Source of the DNA: Okapia johnstoni | Lineage: Eukaryota; Chordata; Mammalia; Artiodactyla; Giraffidae | Length of the DNA stretch: 64,000 nt | Assembly: GCA_024291935.2 (NCBI GenBank) | Contig: CM044311.1 | Location: forward strand, 18,933,001 to 18,997,000 | Direction of reading: 5' to 3' | In this document: positions 56,450-64,000 of the stretch, one piece after another | Numbering within the stretch: the first letter of the stretch is position 1 | How the letters are laid out: each line of letters begins with the position of its first letter | The notes under the pieces: model-generated | Databases searched by the model: none | What the model saw: only the letters and a program-made list of their open reading frames with translations | Told to the model about the DNA's origin: nothing | Made by a program: the position numbers and the translations under genes

Positions 56450-57306
56450 AGATTAATTAAAGAAACCAGTGCTCTTGTATGCCTACTGTGTGTCAGGAAT
56501 TTTGCTAGTTAGTGGTACTACCAGCTGCTCAAAATAGAGTGAAGCCCAAAGACACTTAAGCATATAAATCATGGGACATTGTCACACACAGGCATATCAA
56601 GGAGACATTTATTAACCCTGCACAGCTGGGAGGACATCACAGAGGAGTTAATGTTTGGGCTGGACATTGAAGAACTAATAAGATTTCACCAGCCACAGAA
56701 GAAAGGAAGGACTAGGCAGATGATGGATTATATGCAATGGCACAGCTGTGGGAAAAAGTAAGATGTAAAAAGAGGGATGAGCTTGTAGTCAGAGGGGAAT
56801 AGAGTATTTGAGGGGAGGACAGTGGTAAGAATTATTGCTCTAAAGAAGTTTCAGAACCTTGGGGAGGGATCATTCTTTGCCATAATAATAAGTTGAATTC
56901 TCTTCATTTAGGCAGGTTACAGCCACCAAAGGATTTTAAGCAATGAACTGACCTAATTAGAGCTGTCCAATGCCAATTATTCTGGCAGTGGGGTGGAAGA
57001 TGTATCTGAGAAGGGAGAGACTGGAGGAAGATAAAAACAGATGGTGTACAACTAAACATAGTGGAAATTTCTTTGTACAAATATCAAGGAATAGTTTGTT
57101 TCTTTAAAGTTATATGAGAACTGAGAATTCAGTACTCAAGTTATTTTTACAGTGCAATACACAAGCATTTTTGTTTATCTAACTTCTATGGAGTTGATTC
57201 ATTTTTATAGCAGGCTTGGAAAGACATCACTGTTTAGATTATAACGGTCAGTGCTCAGAGAAGCAGGACCATGATGAGAGATATGAGATAAGGAGTCTAT
57301 TAAAGG
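56450..57306. other. Ancient repeat texture, unnamed
   Basis: 'gaggacatcacagaggagtt', 'gggctggacattgaagaact' and 'ggattttaagcaatgaactg' recall the ancient repeat at 380-1790, in sense order. No coding potential. Confidence 0.35.
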
Positions 57307-57519
57307 GGCTGTTGTTTAGTCACTAAGTCATGTCTGACTCTTTGGGACCCGGTGGACTGTAACCCACCAGGCTCCCCTGTTCATGGGATTTCCCAAGCAT
57401 GAATACTGGAGTGGGTAGCCATTTCCTTCTGCAGGGGGTCTTCCCAAGCCCAAGGATCAAATCCACAACTCCTGCACTGCAGGGGGATTCTTAACCACTG
57501 AACCACCAGGGAAGCCCAT
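57307..57519 (-). mobile_element. Bov-tA SINE
   Basis: Complete reverse unit from 'gctgttgtttagtcactaag' to 'gaaccaccagggaagccc'. Confidence 0.95.
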
Positions 57520-57524
57520 CAAAG

Positions 57525-58075
57525 GAACTAGATCTTATTAGCTGTGGGAAAAGCTAAGTAAGTGAAGAGAAGGGGAAAATCTATGATGAAGGTCACAGGC
57601 AGTAACTAGCCTTCCTGAAATTCTGGTGCCCGTGGACAAATAAGAATGTGTCAGGGTTGGGGTTGCTGAAAAGACGTGTCCAGCCACTGTGTCACCTGGA
57701 AGAAGCTGCGAAGACATCTTTCTGCACAGGAAAGAAGCTTTCCTCTGGGTAGCTGCCACCTGAGTGAGTTTCAGTGGAACGTCAATGGCGCTGGGGTTGC
57801 TATTGATCAGCAGAGTCAGCGACTGGGGAGAAGATATGTAATGCGGAGCAGATGAGAGTGAGGCCAAGCTGAGGTCTGCTGGGCAACCCTGACTCTGACT
57901 GCAAAATGACATTTGAAGAATGAGTTTTATCATTTTTCACTCTGCTCCAAAATCGCTCAAACGTTCCTCTTTTGGTCAACTCTAACCTGGAATAAGACAT
58001 GAAAGACAGTTTGGGGAAATGTAGTTTCTAACCCTAACCAAGTTGATCATAGAGCAAGTATTACATATGACATTT
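57525..58075. repeat. LTR-like ancient repeat, unclassified
   Basis: The sequence has the composition and phrase order of an old LTR-like repeat ('gtttttcactctgctccaaaatc'-type text near 57935; 'ggaaatgtagtttctaaccc' near 58015). It begins upstream of the SINE near 57240. I cannot name the family. The minus frame 57538-57933 (131 codons) shows no recognisable domain. Confidence 0.35.
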
Positions 58076-58239
58076 AAATATGAGATGTAATAAGATATAT
58101 GACATGAGATGTATGATATACCAAGCCTTAGGTAACACTTGTTACATGAAAATATATGTCAAGTATTTAGTCTGAGACTTGATACATAGCAAGTGCTCAG
58201 TGAATGCCATGATTATCCCAGAATCTCATCTCTATATTT

Positions 58240-58522
58240 TAAAAAAATTTAAAATATTTATTTATTTATTGGTTGCCCTGGGTCTTTGTTGCTATGCGGG
58301 CTCTCTCTAGTTGCAGTGGGTGGGGATTACTCTAACTGCGGTCTGTGAGTTTCTCATTATAGTGGCTTCTCTCGTGGGGCTCTAGGTCACGTGGACTCAG
58401 TAGTTGAGGTTCTGGGCTAAATTGCTCCGGGGCATGTGGGATCTTCCCAGATCAGGGATTGAACCTATGTCCCCTGTGTTGGCAGGGGGATTCTTAACCA
58501 CTGGACCACCAGGGAAGTCTTT
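58240..58522 (-). mobile_element. CHR-type SINE
   Basis: It runs from the AT-rich tail (TTTATTTATTTATTGG) through 'gttgctatgcgggctctctc' to 'ccactggaccaccagggaag', the reverse complement of a CHR SINE. Known distribution: Cetacea, hippos and ruminants, which supports the taxonomic call. Confidence 0.85.
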
Positions 58523-59035
58523 ATACTTATTTATAAACTGTGCTTCACAAAGCAACAGCAAACATATTGTGGTGTCATTGATTGTGTTAGATTTGTCAAA
58601 AGTATAAACTTGAAAAAGAGAGTCCAGTGGCAGCAGGTCACTTTTGTTGCCCATTGCAGCATTCTTATATTTTCTTTATTACCAGCAAAACACATATTTG
58701 TGTTCTGCACTGAACTCCTGAGGTCTGGTTGTGATGAAAGTCACAATGAGATGAAAGTCAGTGTTCCTGGAGGGTTTTCCCAGACAGCCTCTAAATAGGC
58801 AGGCAGAATTAGGCTGTTTGAAAAAAAAAATCCACTTTTTTTCTTCTGCCTGGAACCCAGACATAGAGTGGTTCTTCCTGTGACCATGAGGAGTCACACA
58901 CAGGCTCAGGATGGCGGAGCATAAAGATGGAATAAACTTAAGTAAGTGTAGGGCGGTCCCAGAGGACCTGCTTTTCTAAGACTTCTTACATGGTGTTGTT
59001 GCTTCTGCTGTTTTGTGGACCTACTTTTAATTATT
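58523..59035. other. Unassigned stretch
   Basis: No gene or repeat recognised. The short frames on both strands at 58610-58897 have no domain. Confidence 0.4.
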
Positions 59036-59039
59036 TATT

Positions 59040-59220
59040 TTTTAAAAAAGTCAACTTTGTTGGAATATAATTACAGGTAATAAACTATGTCTACTTCAAG
59101 TTAACAATTAGATGAATTTTGACAGTAGTATATACTCATGAAACCACCATCACATGTAGAACAGTTACTCATTCCCCCAAAATAATTTTCTTTAAACAAT
59201 AATCATTCCAAAAGCAAATC
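59040..59220 (-). mobile_element. Old L1 3'-UTR fragment
   Basis: 'actttgttggaatataatta' and 'gaaaccaccatcacatgtag' resemble an L1ME-type 3' UTR in reverse. Diverged. Confidence 0.55.
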
Positions 59221-59344
59221 TAAACTGCATACATAAGAGATTCACCCTCACCTTTTCTCCCCCCTTTTTCTCTTTGACCTTTATTGTGGGTAACAGTGAG
59301 GTCATAAAATCAATACAGGAATATGCAGTTAATGGTGAGAAATG

Positions 59345-59905
59345 CTATTTACATACTTAGGTTGTGTGGAGAAAAGGGAATTCTCCTATACTATCAGTGA
59401 AAATGTAAATTGGTACTGTCAGTATGGAGAACAGTATGGAAATTTCTTAAAAAACTAAAAATAGAGCTACCATATGATCCAGAAATCCAGTCCTGGCCAT
59501 ATATTCAGAGAAAACCATAAGTCAAAAAGATTCATGCACCTCAGTGTTCACTGCAGCACTATTTACAATAGCCAGGACATGGAAGCAACTCAATGTCCAT
59601 CAACAGAGGAATGGATAAAGAAGATGTAGGATGTATATACAATGGAATATTACTCAGCCATAAAAGAACAAAATAATACCTTTTGCAGCAACATAGTTGA
59701 ACCTTGAGATTGTTATACTATATGAAGTAAGTCAGAGAGAGAAGGAGAAATATCATATGATATTGCTTATATATGGAACCTAAAAAATGTACAAATGAGC
59801 CTGTTTACAAAGCAAAAAGAGTCACAGATGTAGAAAACAAATTTATGGTTACTATTGGGGAAAGGAGGGGCGGGGATATATTGGGAGATTGGGATTGACA
59901 TATAC
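59345..59905 (+). mobile_element. Old L1, ORF2 end and 3' UTR
   Basis: Sense L1: 'gtatggaaatttcttaaaaa', 'gcagcactatttacaatagc', 'caatggaatattactcagcc', 'atatggaacctaaaaaatg'. A broken ORF2 C-terminus ([14 protein letters not shown]) is readable with stops. It is cut off by the BovB at 59911. Confidence 0.85.
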
Positions 59906-59910
59906 ATATT

Positions 59911-60640
59911 CAGTTCAGTTCAGTTGCTCAGTCGTGTCCGACTCTTTGCAACCCCATGAATCATAGCACGCCAGGCCTCCCTGTCCATCACCTACACCCG
60001 GAGTTTACCCAAACTCATGTACATTGAGTTGGTGATGCCATCCAGTCATCTCATCTTCTGTCGTCCCCTTCTCCTCCTGCCCCCAATTCTTCCCAGAATC
60101 AGGGTCTTTTCCGATGAGTCAACTCTTCGCATTAGGTGGCTATTTGGAACCAGTCTGTTGTTCCATGTCCAATTCTAACTGTTGCTTCCTGACTTGCATA
60201 CAGGTTTCTCAAGAGACAGGTCAGGTGGTCTGGTATTCCCATCTCCTTAAGAATTTTCCACAGTTTATTGTGATCCACACAGCCAAAGGATTTGGCATGG
60301 TCAATAAAGCAGAAATAGGTGTTTTTCTGGAACTCTCTTGCTTTTTCGATGATCCACCAGATGTTGGCAATTTGGTTCCTCTGCCTTTTCTAAAACCAGC
60401 TTGAACATCTGGAAGTTCATGATTCACGTATTGCTGAAGCCTGGCTTGGAGAATTTTGAGCATTACTTTACTAGCATGTGAGATGAGTGCAATTGTGCGG
60501 TAGTTTGAGCATTCTTTGGCATTGCCTTTCTTTGGGAATGGAATGAAAACTGACCTTTTTCAGTCCTGTGGCCGCTGCTGAGTTTTCCAAATTTGCTGGC
60601 GTATTGAGTTCAGCACTTTCACAGCATTATCTTTGAGTAT
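59911..60640 (-). mobile_element. BovB LINE with large internal deletion
   Basis: 59911-60140 is the BovB 3' end. From 60141 the sequence jumps to the RT region ('tatttggaaccagtctgttg'), skipping several hundred bases including the YADD box. Both parts are in minus orientation. The frame 60221-60463 is an RT fragment (LKILQARLQQYVNHELPDVQ). Confidence 0.9.
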
Positions 60641-61499
60641 CTGTGAGTCTGCTTCTTTTATGTTATATCACACGTGAAAAACTAATGCTTTTCTCCCTTT
60701 TCACTCTAGTGTCTATGTCAAACAATTGCCAGCTTGCAATAGACAGGAGCATCCCATTTGTAATAAAATCCATAGATAATTCCTAAATATAATATTAAAT
60801 TAAAGAATAACACCTAACAGCTTAAAATGCCCAAGCACTAGAGAATACAAGGGATGAAGAAGGAAATGAGGAAATCTGAGAAGTGAATGTTATTTTTGGA
60901 ATAATTGAGCACTGGCTACATGTTACATTGGCTGAGGATCAAGTAAATAAAGACATCTCTGACGATGTTATTACTTTTTATTTGCCTCCTGTTTTGCCTG
61001 CTCTTCAGTCCACCCATAACACTGCTTTCCATGTTATTTAATAAAATAACATTAAGAATTTGGTCCAATTAGCAATAAAGAGAGACACTGGTGTATCCAA
61101 ATGACATCTTTTTTTTTTTTTTTTTTGTCTGTTAGTACTCTAGTGTAGTCCTGCATACGTGTTCTGCCCCACTGGTTCCTGTGGTTATGTGATGTTTCAT
61201 CCACCTGATATATCTTTTGCATCCTAAGCAGGGTCTAGGATGTACTCCTAGCAGGGTCTGGAAGTACTGTCCAAGACTCCTTGGCTATCTTTGCAGCCCC
61301 CTTGGTACAACAGATTCAATGGATGCTGTTGATATCCATGATTCTCACCTGACCCAGGCTTCTACAGAAACTAAAAGCCAAGGATCCAAGTGACTCATCA
61401 CATACTCTGTGATGGTTGCAGAGGTTCTTCAAGTTTTTCCTATGATATGGGAGGAGTTGAAGCAGTGCTTTCTATTACATGGATCTTCAAGAAAAAAAA
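60641..61499. other. Unassigned stretch
   Basis: No gene. A poly-T run lies at about 61109-61126, possibly an old retrotransposon tail with no recognisable body. Confidence 0.4.
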
Positions 61500-61510
61500 G
61501 AAAGAAAAGT

Positions 61511-61697
61511 TTTTTTTTTTTAATTTATTTGGCTGCACTAGGTCTTAGTTGTAGCACCTGAAATCTTCCATCTTGGCTGTGGCATGTGGGATCTTTAGCT
61601 GCAGCATGTGGGATCTAGTTCCCTGACCAGGAACTGAACCCACTCCCCTGGTGCTGTGAGCACAAAGTCTTAGCCTCTGGACCACCCGGGAAGTCCT
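61511..61697 (-). mobile_element. CHR-type SINE
   Basis: Poly-T tail, then 'tttggctgcactaggtctta' to 'ggaccacccgggaagtcc'. GAAAGAAAAGT (61500-61510) and GAAAGATAAGT (61698-61708) form an 11-bp TSD with one mismatch. Confidence 0.9.
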
Positions 61698-61796
61698 GAA
61701 AGATAAGTCTTGATTTGTAGCACTCTGGTTTAAAGCCATCAATTTGAAAATGTGCATAATAAACTCTCCAACATACTACTGGGTTAAATGGAAATT

Positions 61797-62168
61797 GTTG
61801 CTCAGTCACTCAGTCATGTCTGGCTCTTCATGACCCCATGGACTGCAGCATGCCAGGCTTCCCTGTCCTTCACCATCTCCTGAAGCTTGCTCAAATTCAT
61901 ATCCACTGAGTTGGTGATGCAATGCAACCATCTCATCCTCCATCATCCCCTTCTCCTCCTGCCTTCAATTTTTTCCAGCATCAGGGTCTTTTCCAGTGAG
62001 TCAGTTCCCCGCATCAGGTAGCCAAAGTGTTGAAGCTTCAGCTTCAGCATCAGTCCTTCCAATGAATATTCAGGACTGATTTCCTTTAGGATGGACTGGT
62101 TGAATCTCTTTGCAGTCCAATGGACTCTCAGGAGTCTTCTCCAACACCACAGTTCAAAACCATCAAAC
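61797..62168 (-). mobile_element. BovB LINE 3' end
   Basis: Reverse BovB from 'gttgctcagtcactcagtca' to 'cacagttcaaaaccatcaaa'. Moderately diverged. Confidence 0.9.
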
Positions 62169-63150
62169 AGAAAAGGATTGAAAAAAATATTTAAGAATCA
62201 ACCCCAATTTTTACCTACCATATTTTAATCAAAATTAGGTACTTAGCAATGGTATGCAATATATTTCAAACATCATCTTTTGATTTAAAACATCATCCTA
62301 GCCAGTCAATACAAGAACTGAAGGTTGAAATTGAGAAAAATCTCTTTAAATGTGTCTTTCAGATTTGTCTCAGACAAGTACTTATCTCTAAAAACTAACT
62401 TTTCACTTCCTTTTTTTCTTGAAGCCAAAGTTTACTACAATCTTTATGTTCAGCCTCAGTAGAAACATACTTCACCTTCCAGTCAATGTTTGGACACAAA
62501 TCTTTCAGATACCGTTTCTGTGGTGATGCAGGAACAGATGAGGATTGGGCAAAGGAGAGCATTTCTTACTTTATATAAGTTCAATGCAAACTCTTAAACT
62601 GCATAAAATTTAGATTTAGATGAATGAGTCGAATCAATAGAATTTGGTATATATTTTAAACAGAAGGAAAGGCTGCAGTTGTAGTAGAGGAGTAGTAGGT
62701 AACATTTTGGATGTAGTAAAACTAGTGATAAATTTTATCTCATAAATTTTATCATGTTATAAAACTATAAGATAAATTTTCTTATTTGACAGCCATGATC
62801 ACCATGAAGAATAGGAGGACATTTTGTCACAGTTTTCTGCTCCAAATAAAGAATAAATATTTTGTTTGTTTTGAAATACATATAATCATTTTTGTCCTAA
62901 CTAAGTAAATAACTTTCTGGAAATTGATAAACAAGCACAAAAATGTAAACTTTATTAAAAAGCAAAATTTCATTTGTTTATTAGTAAACCTACTATCATA
63001 AAAGAGAAATCAAAAGGTGCAGACCAGGAGAAAAAACCTAAAATTGGTTCATATACTTTCTGACACTTTAATTTATTGGTATTTTTCATTACCCAATTTT
63101 TTTCCTTTAAAATATATCATACAATTTCAACTGAGTTTACAGCAGTTCAC
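62169..63150. other. AT-rich, repeat-poor stretch
   Basis: No gene, RNA or repeat recognised. Confidence 0.4.
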
Positions 63151-63159
63151 TATGTGGGT

Positions 63160-63291
63160 GTGCAAATGTGCTACATCGCTTCAGTTGTGTCCGACTCTTT
63201 GAGACCTTATGGATTGTAGCCTGCCAGGTTCCTCTGTCCATGGAATTCTCCAGGCAAGAACAATGAAGTGGGTTGCCATTTCCGTCTCCAT
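63160..63291 (-). mobile_element. Bov-tA/BOV-A2 SINE fragment
   Basis: Reverse unit from 'gctacatcgcttcagttgtg' to 'gttgccatttccgtctcc'. TGTGGGT on both sides (about 63153 and 63292) is a candidate TSD. Confidence 0.85.
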
Positions 63292-63640
63292 CTGTGGGTA
63301 TACCCTATCTTACCAGTCTCTTTTGATGGATCTTTATATTGTTACCAATTTTTCTATTACATGCTGTAATATCTTAATGACTACCATCTTTACAGATTAA
63401 TTTTCTTCATATTTTAATATGTATTTTCATGAAAAATGCATCTAAAATTATTTTCTTAGTATATGGAGGTAGAATTACTGGATCAAAGTTAAGAAATACT
63501 ACTGGAATTATTTCCTTAAAAAATAGATGTGGAATTTTAGGTCAAAGGTCAAACATGATATCCTGATTTCTTAAACATATCACCAATTAGTTTTCCAAAA
63601 CTTTGGATCAACTTTTATGACTATCAAGAGCTCATCACGC
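63292..63640 (-). mobile_element. Old L1-like fragment, degenerate
   Basis: 'ggaggtagaattactggatc' and 'aattagttttccaaaacttt' follow the ORF2-end region of an old L1/HAL1-type element in reverse. Low similarity, so tentative. Confidence 0.45.
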
Positions 63641-63798
63641 GTGATGCAACACATGTCTCAACCACAATTTCTTTTTACACATTTTCCCAATATTACAAGC
63701 AAAACAAAATTATTTCTCCTACTTTTTGTGTTAGGAATAAGTTTTACAATGTTGTTAGCAATTGGGTCTTTTTTATGTTAAGGAGGATATATTTGTTG

Positions 63799-64000
63799 GG
63801 CTTCCTTGGTGGTTTAGATGGTTGAGAATCCACCTGTAATGCAGCAGACCTGGAACCAATCCCTGGGTTGGGAAGATCCCCTAAAGAAGGAAATGCCTAC
63901 CCATTCCAGTACTCTTGCCTGGAGAATTCCATGGACAGAGAAGCCTGGCAGGCTTCAGTCCATGGGGTTGCAAAGAGTTGGACATGACTTTGTGATTAAC
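63799..64000 (+). mobile_element. Bov-tA SINE, runs off the window end
   Basis: Sense unit starting GGGCTTCCTTGGTGGTTTAG. The body is complete up to 'gacatgactttgtgattaac'; the tail and any TSD lie beyond the window. Confidence 0.9.

Noticed and set aside
57538..57933. 131-codon minus-strand frame
   Set aside because: It lies in an LTR-like ancient repeat, has no recognisable domain, and is within the length expected by chance.

Overview
The window looks like intergenic or intronic DNA from a ruminant (cattle, sheep, goat, deer or a relative). I found no intact protein-coding gene and no functional RNA gene. The organism call rests on repeats: about 17 BovB LINE segments (RTE clade), more than two dozen tRNA-derived Bov-tA and BOV-A2 SINE units, two CHR-type SINEs (known from cetaceans, hippos and ruminants) and young ruminant-type L1 3' ends. 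Older mammalian layers (L2, MIR, L1M, MaLR-type LTRs, Tigger1) lie beneath. I cannot tell the species. Family names come from recognition by eye, not from a database search.

Layout. 1-9.2 kb: L2 and another ancient repeat, then SINEs, one ERVL-like LTR, MaLR LTRs and an L1 tail. 9.2-10.1 kb: a BovB insertion with a 5' inversion and a perfect 11-bp target-site duplication (TSD). 10.2-13.9 kb: old L1, a MaLR LTR hosting a full BOV-A2, and a young L1 3' end. 13.9-18.4 kb: AT-rich, repeat-poor DNA holding a full-length U6 snRNA pseudogene fused to an L1 3' end. 18.4-20.2 kb: old L1 broken by BovB and SINEs. 20.2-33.6 kb: mostly unassigned DNA with scattered SINEs, two old BovB copies and a class-I-like LTR inside an older repeat. 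33.6-42.8 kb: the densest part, with two long BovB copies head to head, a BovB+SINE nested inside one of them, then a 2.4-kb L1 (half an ORF2) inside an older L1. 42.8-46.2 kb: L2, then a repeat-poor block. 47-51 kb: a Tigger1 DNA transposon split by an LTR that is itself split by BovB, then a BovB split by BOV-A2. 51.4-56.4 kb: BovB/SINE composites, a MaLR LTR and an old L1 hosting a BovB that hosts another BovB. 56.4-64 kb: ancient repeats, CHR SINEs, old L1, BovB and a SINE running off the end.

The genes present are relics of mobile elements: BovB and L1 reverse-transcriptase fragments (YADD and FADD motifs visible), L1 ORF2 C-termini, a Tigger1 transposase that has lost catalytic aspartates, and a U6 copy. 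Most other open frames are translations of SINEs or BovB 3' tails. The value of the window lies in its insertion history: many TSDs are readable, so the nesting order can be worked out directly. I found no undescribed functional system. The nearest to noteworthy are the U6-L1 chimera, the BovB twin-priming event and an L1 with a perfect 60-bp inverted duplication at its 5' end.
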